This document shows positions 24,846-33,152 of a DNA stretch of 42,190 nt, one piece after another (the first letter of the stretch is position 1; each line of letters starts with the position of its first letter). A program made the translations under genes and the position numbers. The notes beneath the pieces are model-generated. The model made no database searches and was not told the DNA's origin. It saw only the letters and a program-made list of their open reading frames with translations. The DNA is from Winogradskyella sp. (GTDB lineage Bacteria; Bacteroidota; Bacteroidia; Flavobacteriales; Flavobacteriaceae): contig JASBSA010000112.1 in NCBI GenBank assembly GCA_030149175.1, positions 1 to 42,190 on the forward strand. Reading direction: 5' to 3'.

Positions 24846-25552
24846 TGAATCAAATTATAAAAGTCATTATTCCTGCATTTAATGAAGAAGCTTCTATTGC
24901 TTTGGTAATAAATGATATTCCAAATTTGGTTGATGAAATTATCGTTGTTAGTAACAATTCTACTGACAATACTGAAAAAATTGCCAAAAAAGCAGGAGCA
25001 ACCGTTTTGGTAGAGCCTCAAAAGGGATATGGCTATGCATGTTTAAAAGGCATGGATTATATTGCTGCCACTTCACATAGCAATACTTCAAAAACACCCG
25101 ATATTATCGTTTTCTTAGATGGTGATTACAGTGATTATCCTAAAGAACTTACTAAAATTATTCAACCTATTGTAGAAGAAGATATTGATTTTGTAGTTGG
25201 AGCACGTGTCAAAGAACTACGCGAAGATGGCTCTATGACTGGCCCTCAGATTTTTGGCAATTGGCTAGCAACCACCTTAATGCGCTTGTTTTTTAAATCT
25301 AGCTTCACGGATCTAGGTCCTTTTAGAGCGATTAAGTACCAAAAACTTTTAGATTTAAACATGGAAGACAAAACCTATGGTTGGACTGTAGAGATGCAAC
25401 TAAAAGTCCTGAAACAAAAGTTAACTTATAGAGAAATTCCTGTTAAATATAAAAACAGAATAGGCGTCTCAAAAGTTTCAGGAACGGTAAAAGGTGCTAT
25501 ATTTGCAGGCGTAAAAATCTTAACATGGATTTTTAAATATAGTTTTAAGTGA
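24845..25552 (+). CDS. GT2 glycosyltransferase, dolichyl-phosphate-mannose-synthase-like
   Basis: A 235-residue cytoplasmic GT-A enzyme. It starts with the nucleotide-binding VIIPAFNEE (7-15), has VVSNNSTDNT (34-43) and the metal-binding DGD (92-94), then GARVKE and a DLGPFRAI segment near 158-165 and TVEMQLK near 180. This arrangement matches the DPM1-like/UDP-sugar:lipid-phosphate transferases that load a sugar onto polyprenyl phosphate. The C-terminal stretch may sit on the membrane. It is coupled to its neighbours by 1-bp and 4-bp overlaps, so the MORN-like protein, this enzyme and the next processive glycosyltransferase probably act in one pathway. Confidence 0.85.
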   Translation: MNQIIKVIIPAFNEEASIALVINDIPNLVDEIIVVSNNSTDNTEKIAKKAGATVLVEPQKGYGYACLKGMDYIAATSHSNTSKTPDIIVFLDGDYSDYPKELTKIIQPIVEEDIDFVVGARVKELREDGSMTGPQIFGNWLATTLMRLFFKSSFTDLGPFRAIKYQKLLDLNMEDKTYGWTVEMQLKVLKQKLTYREIPVKYKNRIGVSKVSGTVKGAIFAGVKILTWIFKYSFK

Positions 25553-27042
25553 TTTATCTACATTACTTCATTATTGCTGTTTACACCATTGCTATCGTAC
25601 TTATTTTCATGTATGCGTTAGCACAATTAAACCTTCTTTTTAATTATTTATCGTCTAAAAAGAAACGCACTATCTGTGAGAAATTTGACTTAAGTAAGCC
25701 AAATGAAATACCTTACGTTACTATACAATTACCCGTATTTAACGAGATGTATGTTATGGAGCGTTTGTTAGATAACATCGCTTTACTAGATTACCCAAAA
25801 GACAAGTTAGAAATCCAAGTATTAGATGATTCTACAGATGAAACTGTGCATTCTACTAAAGCACATGTAGAAAAACTAGCAGCTACAGGCTTAGACATAA
25901 AGCATATTACAAGAACAAACCGTGTTGGTTTTAAAGCTGGAGCATTAAAAGAAGGGTTGGAGATTGCCAAAGGTGAATATATTGCAATTTTTGATGCTGA
26001 TTTCTTACCAAAGTCAAACTGGCTGAAGCGAACAGTACCATATTTTAAAGATGATGAGATTGGTGTTGTACAAACACGTTGGGGACACATTAACAGAAAC
26101 TATTCTCTATTAACCAGAATACAGGCTTTTGCATTAGATGCTCACTTTACATTGGAGCAAGTTGGGAGAAACAGTAAAGGACACTTTATTAATTTTAACG
26201 GTACAGCAGGTATCTGGAGAAAGGAATGCATTTTAGATGCGGGAAATTGGGAAGGCGATACCCTTACCGAAGATTTAGATTTAAGTTACAGAGCACAGCT
26301 TAAAAAATGGAAGTTTAAATATCTTGAAGACGTAGAAACTCCAGCAGAATTACCAATAGTTATAAGTGCAGCTAGATCTCAACAATTCCGATGGAACAAA
26401 GGTGGTGCAGAAAATTTTAGAAAAATGCTTTGGCGCGTTGTTAGGTCTAAAAACATTTCTGCTAAGACTAAAATACACGGCTTACTGCATTTACTTAATA
26501 GTTCTATGTTTTTAAGCATATTTATTGTAGCTGTTTTGAGTATACCTATGCTATACATTAAGAATGAATATGCGCATTTAAGGGATTATTTCTATGTGAT
26601 GAGCTTCTTTATAATGAGCACTATAATTTTCTTTGTATGCTACTGGTTTATGTACCGAAATATATATGGAAGTGGCTTTAAAAAGTTCTTTGGATATATA
26701 GGTATGTTCTTTACATTCTTTTCTATTGCTATGGGCTTTTCTCTTCACAATTCCATTGCTGTAATAGAAGGCCATGTAGGTAAAAAAAGTGAATTTATCA
26801 GAACACCTAAATTTAATATTAAGAGCTTTAAAGACAACTGGAAAAACAATAAATACCTAAAAAAATCATTATCTAAAAATGTAGTTTTAGAAGGTATTTT
26901 AATGCTGTATTTTGCATTTGGACTCTACAGTGCTTTTATAGTTGGAGACCAAGGAGGAGACTTTGGGTTGTTTCCATTTCACTTAATGCTTTGCATTGGC
27001 TTTGGCTATGTGTTTTTTAAATCTTTGGGTTCTAAAGTGTAA
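25549..27042 (+). CDS. Processive GT2 glycosyltransferase (cellulose synthase-like)
   Basis: A 497-residue membrane glycosyltransferase starting with GTG in the overlap GTGA. There is one N-terminal membrane segment (5-30), a GT-A domain with DD (93-94), DAD (149-151), TEDLD (240-244) and QQFRW (278-282), the D,D,D,QxxRW signature of processive beta-glycosyltransferases, and C-terminal membrane segments near 313-332, 345-367, 378-400 and 448-492. It differs from BcsA by its shorter length and lack of a PilZ domain, closer to enzymes making glucan, mannan or glycolipids. The product is unknown. It ends two bases from the convergent SRPBCC gene. Confidence 0.87.
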   Translation: MIYLHYFIIAVYTIAIVLIFMYALAQLNLLFNYLSSKKKRTICEKFDLSKPNEIPYVTIQLPVFNEMYVMERLLDNIALLDYPKDKLEIQVLDDSTDETVHSTKAHVEKLAATGLDIKHITRTNRVGFKAGALKEGLEIAKGEYIAIFDADFLPKSNWLKRTVPYFKDDEIGVVQTRWGHINRNYSLLTRIQAFALDAHFTLEQVGRNSKGHFINFNGTAGIWRKECILDAGNWEGDTLTEDLDLSYRAQLKKWKFKYLEDVETPAELPIVISAARSQQFRWNKGGAENFRKMLWRVVRSKNISAKTKIHGLLHLLNSSMFLSIFIVAVLSIPMLYIKNEYAHLRDYFYVMSFFIMSTIIFFVCYWFMYRNIYGSGFKKFFGYIGMFFTFFSIAMGFSLHNSIAVIEGHVGKKSEFIRTPKFNIKSFKDNWKNNKYLKKSLSKNVVLEGILMLYFAFGLYSAFIVGDQGGDFGLFPFHLMLCIGFGYVFFKSLGSKV

Positions 27043-27044
27043 CA

Positions 27045-27473
27045 CTATTCCCTATCTTTAAAGGGCACAATAATTCCTTTTTCTAAATAATCTTTTAATC
27101 CTTTTAGGAGCATAGCCCAACAAAAAGAGGAGTGCTTAAAGTGTGTATTACATTCTGGCCAATCCTTATGAAAGAAGTGTAGATAAACACCATTACTTTT
27201 TTCTTCTAAATCAAAACCAAAGGTCGTAGCATTCCAATCATCATCAGATTTTGTCATTTTATAATGGATATGCTTCCACTGTTTAATACTCTTAACTTCT
27301 GCGTACCAATCATACGCATCAGTAAAATTAAAATTATAAATCTCACCTTTCATAGGAATTCCTGAGCACTCCAAAGGCCACCAATTTTCTAGATGCTTCG
27401 GTTCTGATACGGCTCTATAAAGACTGGTTTTATCAGTCTTAATCATAAGACTAAAATAGATGGCATGACTCAT
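27045..27473 (-). CDS. SRPBCC/START-like domain protein
   Basis: A 142-residue protein with the helix-grip pattern of the SRPBCC family (AHSA1-like): an N-terminal strand followed by SLYRAVSEPKHLENWWP near 17-33, a run of strands (YNFNF, WYAEVKSI, HIHYKMT, NGVYLHFFHKDWP) and a C-terminal helix containing AMLLKGLKDYLEKG. These proteins bind hydrophobic ligands; no specific ligand or partner is evident. It is convergent with the glycosyltransferase gene and faces away from the next one. Confidence 0.8.
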   Translation of the reverse strand: MSHAIYFSLMIKTDKTSLYRAVSEPKHLENWWPLECSGIPMKGEIYNFNFTDAYDWYAEVKSIKQWKHIHYKMTKSDDDWNATTFGFDLEEKSNGVYLHFFHKDWPECNTHFKHSSFCWAMLLKGLKDYLEKGIIVPFKDRE

Positions 27474-27561
27474 TTTTTAATTGTTTTGGTTACTTTAAAG
27501 TTATTATTCTTTTTTCATTTCGACTACCTAGCAGATTTAAATAATTCTATCTTTGATTTTT

Positions 27562-29013
27562 ATGCTAGGATTGGCCAATATTTATAAATACAAAAAAGCC
27601 ACTTTAATATACATCTTGATTAGTTGTATTGTATATCTGTGGTTTGCATACAACTTAGAGCGTACCGAAGCTTTAAAACTAATTCTACTCTATTGCATAT
27701 TATTTATTTTAGGTTACCAAATTTTGAAAACATCCGGGCTCTATACTTCGACTTCGCTCAGCACAGGCTTTAGAATTTTGGTCATAGCTTCTATCGCATT
27801 CAGACTGTTGTTTTTATTTGCAACACCCAATTTATCACAAGACTTCTATCGGTTTATTTGGGATGGACAAATGTTACTAGAAGGTTTTAACCCTTATCTG
27901 TACAAACCAGATAATGTAATACATTGGAACACATCAATTCCCTTGGCACAAGAATTGTACAAAGGTATGGGTACACTTAGCGCCTCTCACTTTACCAACT
28001 ATCCTCCTTTGAGTCAATTGTGTTTTGTAATAGGGAATCTATTTCCTGGCAATAGCGTTCTAAGTTCTGTGATAGGCATGCGCCTTATTATCATAGCTGC
28101 CGACATAGGAACGCTATACTTTGGAAAAAAACTCTTAGAAGCATTAAAACTACCTTCAAATAGGATTTTTTGGTACATCTTAAACCCATTTATTATCATT
28201 GAGCTGACAGGAAATCTTCATTTTGAAGGTGTTATGATATTCTTTTTAGTGTGGAGTTTTTACTTACTACATAAAGGCTATTGGAAATGGGCAGCTGTTG
28301 TGTTTGCTTGCTCGGTTTCAGTAAAATTGATTCCGTTAATGTTCTTACCCTTATTTTTTTGGTGGTTCACTTCGACTACGCCCAGTAACCAAAACAGAAG
28401 CCAACGAAAATGGATTAGCTACGCTGAACCTAAAGGTTTATCTGCCTTCGCAGGAATGACAAAACTGATTGGCTTTTACTCAATAGTTGGAGTCACAACA
28501 TTAGTGTTTTTTCTTCCATTTTTTTCAACGGAATTTGTAACCAACTACTCTAAAACTGTTGGGCTTTGGTTCAATAATTTTGAATTTAATGCCAGTATAT
28601 ACTATGCCTTAAGAGCTATAGGTTATGCTATAACAGGTTATAATGAAATTGGAATTATTGGAAAGATTCTACCTATTATAACTGTACTTACCATTTTAGG
28701 TTTTTCATTTTTTAAGAAAAATAATTCTATTCCAAAACTAAGTACATCCATACTTTTGGTGTTTACTATCTATTTATTTCTTAGTACAACTGTGCACCCT
28801 TGGTACATTGCCACTTTAGTACTGTTTTGTGTATTTACCAATTATAAATTTCCATTGGTTTGGAGCTTGGTTATCGTTTTGAGTTACTTAGCTTACCTCG
28901 GAATTGGCACAGCTGATAAAGTTGAAAATTTATGGATTATCACTACTGAATATCTCATTGTTTTTTCAGTATTTACTTGGGAAGTATTTCTAAAAAAAAG
29001 ACTGCCATTTTAA
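27562..29013 (+). CDS. GT-C type integral membrane glycosyltransferase (GT87/mannosyltransferase-like)
   Basis: A 483-residue, highly hydrophobic protein with about ten or more membrane segments. The acidic motif SQDFYRFIWDG near 92-102, after the second or third hydrophobic segment, is the catalytic loop typical of polyprenyl-phosphate-dependent GT-C mannosyltransferases. NPYLY and FTNYPPLSQL in the following loop support this. The ATG at 27562 was chosen over an upstream TTG at 27553. Two hydrophilic stretches (about residues 61-70 and 268-300) break the hydrophobic pattern and are encoded by repeat-like DNA. With the GT2 enzymes upstream it may use lipid-linked sugars. The stop codon lies inside a terminator hairpin. 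Confidence 0.82.
   Translation: MLGLANIYKYKKATLIYILISCIVYLWFAYNLERTEALKLILLYCILFILGYQILKTSGLYTSTSLSTGFRILVIASIAFRLLFLFATPNLSQDFYRFIWDGQMLLEGFNPYLYKPDNVIHWNTSIPLAQELYKGMGTLSASHFTNYPPLSQLCFVIGNLFPGNSVLSSVIGMRLIIIAADIGTLYFGKKLLEALKLPSNRIFWYILNPFIIIELTGNLHFEGVMIFFLVWSFYLLHKGYWKWAAVVFACSVSVKLIPLMFLPLFFWWFTSTTPSNQNRSQRKWISYAEPKGLSAFAGMTKLIGFYSIVGVTTLVFFLPFFSTEFVTNYSKTVGLWFNNFEFNASIYYALRAIGYAITGYNEIGIIGKILPIITVLTILGFSFFKKNNSIPKLSTSILLVFTIYLFLSTTVHPWYIATLVLFCVFTNYKFPLVWSLVIVLSYLAYLGIGTADKVENLWIITTEYLIVFSVFTWEVFLKKRLPF
27744..27772. repeat. Repeat-like segment within the GT-C gene, copy A
   Basis: Contains CTTCGACTTCGCTCAGCA followed by CAGGCTTT, a sequence familiar to me from dispersed flavobacterial repeats. 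It is in frame and encodes the short polar stretch TSTSLSTGF. Only one arm of the expected palindrome is present. Confidence 0.45.
28364..28461. repeat. Repeat-like insertion within the GT-C gene, copy B
   Basis: About 98 bases contain CACTTCGACTACGCCCAG, then GCTACGCTGAACC and AACCTAAAGGTT (28427-28438, 5-bp arms), then CTGCCTTCGCAGGAATGACA (28442-28461), whose CTGC and GCAG can pair. All three are typical dispersed-repeat cores. The segment stays in frame and encodes a polar stretch of about 32 residues between membrane segments. Confidence 0.55.
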
Positions 29014-29027
29014 TTGGCAGTCCTTTT
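28993..29027. terminator. Intrinsic terminator spanning the GT-C stop codon
   Basis: The stem pairs GACTGCCA (29000-29007) with TGGCAGTC (29015-29022), extended past one mismatch by A/T pairs. The loop holds the TAA stop codon (29011-29013). The run of A upstream becomes a strong T-tract for the minus-strand gene; a TTTT follows on the plus strand. Confidence 0.8.
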
Positions 29028-29031
29028 GACA

Positions 29032-29400
29032 TTACATCTTTTTAATCTTTATAATGGTATATTTTTCATACGTCTCTTTATACCCATATTCATCTTCTTC
29101 TTCATAGGTTTCAATCTTATAGGTTATTTGAAAACGCTCACCAATCAATTCATCTGATTTAAGATTTACAGTATTTAACACCTCTTCAGTTACTTCGTAA
29201 AAGTACATGATATCTTCATCTTCTTCATCATCTTCACCAGCGACCAAAAAGGCATAACCGTCTTCTTCATCATAACCATCAAAAATGGCTACAACAGTTT
29301 CTGTAGTTTGATCTTGAGATACTTTTTTGCTTTCTATAATTGCGTTAACATTAAATACCACAATTGAAAACATTAATACTAGAAATTGTTTATTTTTCAT
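29032..29400 (-). CDS. Exported acidic protein of unknown function
   Basis: A 122-residue protein starting at the ATG at 29400, which gives a signal peptide (1-20, ending VNA). An upstream in-frame ATG at 29490 would put 30 polar residues before the signal and was rejected. The mature part is very acidic, with DEEDG, a run GEDDEEDEDIMYF and EEEDEYGYKE, separated by beta-strand-like segments, and ends with basic residues. The acidic clusters could bind calcium or other cations. No known family was recognised. It is convergent with the GT-C gene across a shared terminator. Confidence 0.65.
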   Translation of the reverse strand: MKNKQFLVLMFSIVVFNVNAIIESKKVSQDQTTETVVAIFDGYDEEDGYAFLVAGEDDEEDEDIMYFYEVTEEVLNTVNLKSDELIGERFQITYKIETYEEEDEYGYKETYEKYTIIKIKKM

Positions 29401-29569
29401 TTTACTTAGTTTATGTGTTTTTGAGATTCTCTTGCTTTTACTTTTGAGAACCTTTATTATTTTTGAATATGTCAATTGGGAGTTTACCACCTCAAGCCCA
29501 AAAACTTTTAGAACATTATCCTAGATAATGCTACTTGTGGTTTATTTGTTAAGAATTTACTGTCTTGGT

Positions 29570-30346
29570 CTAAAACAATTTTAGTATAAACAAATCAACG
29601 ACTTCTACTAAGATTAGAATGATAATAATCCACTCTAACCGACTGCTTTCTCTGTGATCCATAATATCCTTAAAGAGTTCTAAGTTTTCTTTAATAATCT
29701 CTATTCTATCATGAATAACATGGTAACGATCCTTAAGGTCAAAGGTTTGTTTTAAATCTGAATTTAACTTATTTAACTGTTCATCTTCCCAGGTAATTTC
29801 GGGCGAATCAAAAATATATAGGTTTTCTGATATCTTATTTTTTATGTTTAGAATCTTACCTATAAACCGTTTTAGCTTATTACCCGAAATATTGAGTTTC
29901 CCTTTGGCCTCTAAATATTTTGTATGCTCATTAGTTTCTATTAATAAAGCTTCTGTTATTTCTGAAAAACGGTTTAATGCCACGGATTGTGATGCATTTA
30001 GCATAACCAAACGTATCATTTCACTATCAAAATCTGGTAGTACAATACTCTCAAAATTTACCTGAAGTGTGTTTGTCTGTATTTCTACGTTAACCTCTTC
30101 GGAAATTTTATCAGCAAAATAAGTGTCACAAAACGGTTTAATAGATTGCAAGGCTTCATTTATTTCTGCTTTTGAAAGGTTAAAAAAGCTCACCATTCCG
30201 TATTGAAACAGATAAATGTATTTGTCTTTTGAGTGTAAGTAAAATAACTCATCACTGTCTTGAAACAATAATTGCCACTGCAATCGTTGTTTGCTAGATT
30301 TAATATTGATAGTGTTTGCTACCTGATAAGCGACAACGGGTAACAT
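29570..30346 (-). CDS. RMD1/DUF155 family membrane-anchored protein
   Basis: A 258-residue protein that fits the RMND1/DUF155 family. The N-terminal half has the motif YLFQYGMVSFFNLS near 45-58. The middle has LVMLNASQSVALNRFSE near 113-129, a helical segment, then SPEITWEDEQLNKL near 182-195. The C-terminus has DHRESSRLEWIIIILILVE (231-249) leading into a single membrane segment (238-258), a tail-anchor arrangement typical of the family. Eukaryotic members are mitochondrial and affect translation; bacterial function is unknown. Its ATG overlaps the stop of the VOC gene by one base, so the two are translated as a pair. Confidence 0.85.
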   Translation of the reverse strand: MLPVVAYQVANTINIKSSKQRLQWQLLFQDSDELFYLHSKDKYIYLFQYGMVSFFNLSKAEINEALQSIKPFCDTYFADKISEEVNVEIQTNTLQVNFESIVLPDFDSEMIRLVMLNASQSVALNRFSEITEALLIETNEHTKYLEAKGKLNISGNKLKRFIGKILNIKNKISENLYIFDSPEITWEDEQLNKLNSDLKQTFDLKDRYHVIHDRIEIIKENLELFKDIMDHRESSRLEWIIIILILVEVVDLFILKLF

Positions 30347-30759
30347 TATGCAATAAACATATCTTTAGGTTCTTTAAAACTTTTGAACTCCAACATAAAG
30401 TCATTAGGATCTTTAATGAAAAACGACAAGTGCTCTCCTGTTTTATCTTTTAAAAATGTAGTTTTGGTTACAACCTCTAACTTTTGCTTGGTAAGCTTGG
30501 TATAGATTTTTTTCCAATTATCAGCATCTACAATAACACCAAAGTGAAATGAAGGTAAAATCTTTCCTTCAAAAACATAATTTGGATTATTAAAGTTAAA
30601 TTTCTCGGCTTTAATAAATGTAATTTGGTGACCAAACAAATTTATATCTACCCAATTTTCTGAGGTTCTTCCTGCAGAAGCACCAATGTTATGTATGTAA
30701 AAGTCTTGGGTTTCCTTTACACTCAAACACGGTAATGACATATGAAATGACGTTTCCAT
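30346..30759 (-). CDS. VOC superfamily (glyoxalase/dioxygenase-like) protein
   Basis: A 137-residue single VOC domain. Candidate metal ligands follow the family order: His44 in FGHQITF, His72 in SFHFGV and Glu124 in FMLEFKSF. FYIHNIG near 20-26 and KTGEHLSFFIKDPNDFMLEF near 106-125 are typical of glyoxalase I-like/bleomycin resistance proteins. Substrate cannot be told. It is translationally coupled to the DUF155 gene by a TAATG overlap. Confidence 0.85.
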   Translation of the reverse strand: METSFHMSLPCLSVKETQDFYIHNIGASAGRTSENWVDINLFGHQITFIKAEKFNFNNPNYVFEGKILPSFHFGVIVDADNWKKIYTKLTKQKLEVVTKTTFLKDKTGEHLSFFIKDPNDFMLEFKSFKEPKDMFIA

Positions 30760-30833
30760 AATTTAAGCACTTAGAGTTTATAACTTTTTAGTATAAAGAA
30801 AGTTACAAAATTATATTACACCAAATACGATAA

Positions 30834-31160
30834 TTAATCAAAATCGTCTTCATCTGAGTCTCCAGCAATTTCTGGGTCTTGCACTGCTTCTGGGTCATCA
30901 TTATCGTAATCCTCATAGTCATCCTCATCATAATTCTCCATGGTTACCGCCAGTTTTGTACTAACTTTAACCAAATATTTAGTATCCTCTGTAGTCACCT
31001 CAACGGCATCTATGATCTCGTTTTTAGCGTTTCTAAATGTGATAATATGATCTTCATCATAACCATCAGGATATTTCTCTACTAAAAGCGCAAGAATTTC
31101 TGGAGTTAGTTTTTTAAAGTCTACAATGACGCGTTTTAAGTGTTGGTCTTTTCTGTTCAT
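30834..31160 (-). CDS. Small protein with acidic C-terminal tail, unknown function
   Basis: A 108-residue protein. Residues 1-75 look like a compact alpha/beta domain (HLKRVIVDFKKLTPEILALLVEKY, then DGYDEDHIITFRNAKNEI, then strands). Residues 76-108 are almost entirely Asp/Glu/Tyr (DEDDYEDYDNDD and SDEDDFD), a disordered acidic tail. It follows the deoxyhypusine-synthase-like gene by 14 bp in the same direction, so it may be the last gene of the polyamine operon; an acidic protein could bind polyamines or a basic partner, which is speculation. Not recognised as a named family. Confidence 0.65.
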   Translation of the reverse strand: MNRKDQHLKRVIVDFKKLTPEILALLVEKYPDGYDEDHIITFRNAKNEIIDAVEVTTEDTKYLVKVSTKLAVTMENYDEDDYEDYDNDDPEAVQDPEIAGDSDEDDFD

Positions 31161-31174
31161 CTCGTTAGGTTGGA

Positions 31175-32152
31175 TTACATACCCAAAAGGTACGCAAAAA
31201 TTAATGGCGCAACAATAGTTGCATCACTTTCTATGATAAATTTTGGTGTGTTAATATCTAATTTTCCCCAAGTAATCTTTTCGTTTGGCACTGCACCAGA
31301 ATACGACCCGTAACTTGTTGTACTGTCACTAATTTGGCAAAAATAACTCCAGAATGGTGTGTCTGTACGCTCCATATCCTGATAAAGCATTGGCACTACA
31401 CAGATTGGAAAATCTCCTGCAATGCCTCCTCCAATCTGAAAGAAACCTATGCCTTTTTCTGAATTCTCCGTGTACCAATCTGCTAAAAACGTCATATACT
31501 CAATACCAGATTTCATAGTACTTGCTTTAAGCTCGCCTTTTAGCACATAGCTTGCAAAAATATTACCCATAGTACTGTCTTCCCATCCTGGGCAGACAAT
31601 TGGCAAGTTCTTTTCAGCTGCTGCGTACATCCAAGAATCCTTTAAATCTATTTCGTAGTATTCTTCTAAAACACCAGACAATAACAGTTTGTACATATAC
31701 TCGTGTGGCAGGTAACGTTCACCTTTAGCTTCTGCGTCTTTCCAAATCTTTACGATGTGCTCTTGTATACGTCTAAATGCTTCCTCTTCTGGTATACAAG
31801 TATCTGTAACTCGGTTTAAACCTTTTTCTAACAAATCCCACTCTTCTTGTGGAGTTAAATCACGGTAGTTAGGCACACGTTTGTAATGGCTATGTGCTAC
31901 TAAATTCATGATATCTTCCTCAAGGTTTGCACCTGTACAAGAAATAATGTGTACTTTATCTTGACGAATCATTTCAGCAAAAATCTTACCTAGTTCTGCG
32001 GTACTCATAGCTCCAGCCAAAGACACTAACATTTTAGCACCATTATTAAGCTGATCTTCGTAACCTTTGGCTGCATCAACCAAAGCTGCAGCATTAAAGT
32101 GCAGGTAATACTTCTCTATAAATTGTGTTATGTGTCCTTTATTAGTACTCAT
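31175..32152 (-). CDS. Deoxyhypusine synthase-like enzyme of polyamine metabolism
   Basis: A 325-residue protein with the DHS Rossmann-type fold. It shows LVSLAGAMSTAELG (42-55), SCTGANLEED (71-80), GGG (241-243) and the catalytic lysine in TWGK (Lys297). The Lys-His pair that follows the GGG in eukaryotic DHS is replaced by Gly-Asp (246-247). Because bacteria lack eIF5A, these homologues are thought to transfer an aminobutyl group to a free amine (homospermidine-type reaction) rather than to a protein. The ATG at 32152 was chosen; it overlaps the agmatinase gene by 11 bp, and agmatinase and arginine decarboxylase genes lie upstream, supplying putrescine. Confidence 0.85.
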   Translation of the reverse strand: MSTNKGHITQFIEKYYLHFNAAALVDAAKGYEDQLNNGAKMLVSLAGAMSTAELGKIFAEMIRQDKVHIISCTGANLEEDIMNLVAHSHYKRVPNYRDLTPQEEWDLLEKGLNRVTDTCIPEEEAFRRIQEHIVKIWKDAEAKGERYLPHEYMYKLLLSGVLEEYYEIDLKDSWMYAAAEKNLPIVCPGWEDSTMGNIFASYVLKGELKASTMKSGIEYMTFLADWYTENSEKGIGFFQIGGGIAGDFPICVVPMLYQDMERTDTPFWSYFCQISDSTTSYGSYSGAVPNEKITWGKLDINTPKFIIESDATIVAPLIFAYLLGM

Positions 32153-33083
32153 CTTCGTCATTAAATTTAGAAAATTTATTGTTTCCGTTTGAAGTTGTAT
32201 TAAAATTACTTTCAAAATCGTCGTCTACATCTTGATCTTGAAACTTATAACTTAACATTTTGTAGTATAGTTTTGCCGCTAAAAAGTCTGAAGATTTTTC
32301 GTTTTCATTTGGGCAAAGCTCAACAATATCAAAACCAACTACGTTCTTTTCTTCAAATACTTGTTTTAAAAACTCCAGTGTTTCATAGTAAAATAACCCA
32401 CCTGGCTCTGGTGTACCAGTACTTGGCATAATAGAAGGGTCAAAAGCATCTAAATCAAAAGTAATAAAAACGTTATCTGTCATCTGGTCTATGGCAGAGT
32501 CCATCCAACTATCATCTACAGCCATTTCGTGTGCAAAGTAGGTTTTATCCTCGTCCATCACTGTTTTTTCAATAGCATCCATTGAACGAATACCGACCTG
32601 AATTAAATTTGTAGTTTGACTAGCTTCATACACTGCACAAGCATGGTTACACTTAGAACCTTCATAGCTTTCACGAAGATCTGCGTGTGCATCAATATGC
32701 AATACGGTTAAATCCTCAAACATTTCATTGAATGCTCTAATAGTACCAATTGAGATAGAATGTTCACCACCAAAAACCGTTACAAACTTGTTCTTTTTTA
32801 TGAACTTTTTGGTTGCTTCATGCACAGCCTCTACCATAGCTTCTGGCGACGCATTTTCTGTTACTGCATCTGCTAAGTGAATACCTTGAAGGTATACTTC
32901 AGAATCAGTTTCAATATCGTACAATTCCATGTTTTCTGAAGCGTGTAAAAACGCCTCTGGGCCTTTATCTGCTCCTTTTTGCCATGTACTTGTACCATCG
33001 TAAGGTACTGGGATTAAAACAATCTTTGATTGATCTAATTTTGAATGCTCTGCTGGTATGCCAGCGTAAGTTTTTGTGTTCAT
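32142..33083 (-). CDS. speB: Agmatinase
   Basis: Hydrolyses agmatine to putrescine and urea in the cytoplasm. The 313-residue ureohydrolase has all binuclear manganese ligands: His108 in GGEHS, Asp131/His133/Asp135 in DAHADLR, and Asp210/Asp212 in DLDAFDP. The segment SIMPSTGTPEPGG (217-229) matches agmatinase. A 30-residue acidic, Asn-rich C-terminal extension (ending NDEDEY) is beyond the fold. It follows the arginine decarboxylase gene (69-bp gap) and overlaps the deoxyhypusine-synthase-like gene, defining the arginine to agmatine to putrescine route. Confidence 0.93.
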   Translation of the reverse strand: MNTKTYAGIPAEHSKLDQSKIVLIPVPYDGTSTWQKGADKGPEAFLHASENMELYDIETDSEVYLQGIHLADAVTENASPEAMVEAVHEATKKFIKKNKFVTVFGGEHSISIGTIRAFNEMFEDLTVLHIDAHADLRESYEGSKCNHACAVYEASQTTNLIQVGIRSMDAIEKTVMDEDKTYFAHEMAVDDSWMDSAIDQMTDNVFITFDLDAFDPSIMPSTGTPEPGGLFYYETLEFLKQVFEEKNVVGFDIVELCPNENEKSSDFLAAKLYYKMLSYKFQDQDVDDDFESNFNTTSNGNNKFSKFNDEDEY

Positions 33084-33152
33084 TTTTTTAATTCCTGAAA
33101 GGGAAATTTGTTATTTATTCTTTTTTTTTATTCTATTTGATTCTGAAGTCTT

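Noticed and set aside
29403-29490. Longer start for the acidic exported protein
   Set aside because: It would place 30 charged residues before an otherwise clear signal peptide.
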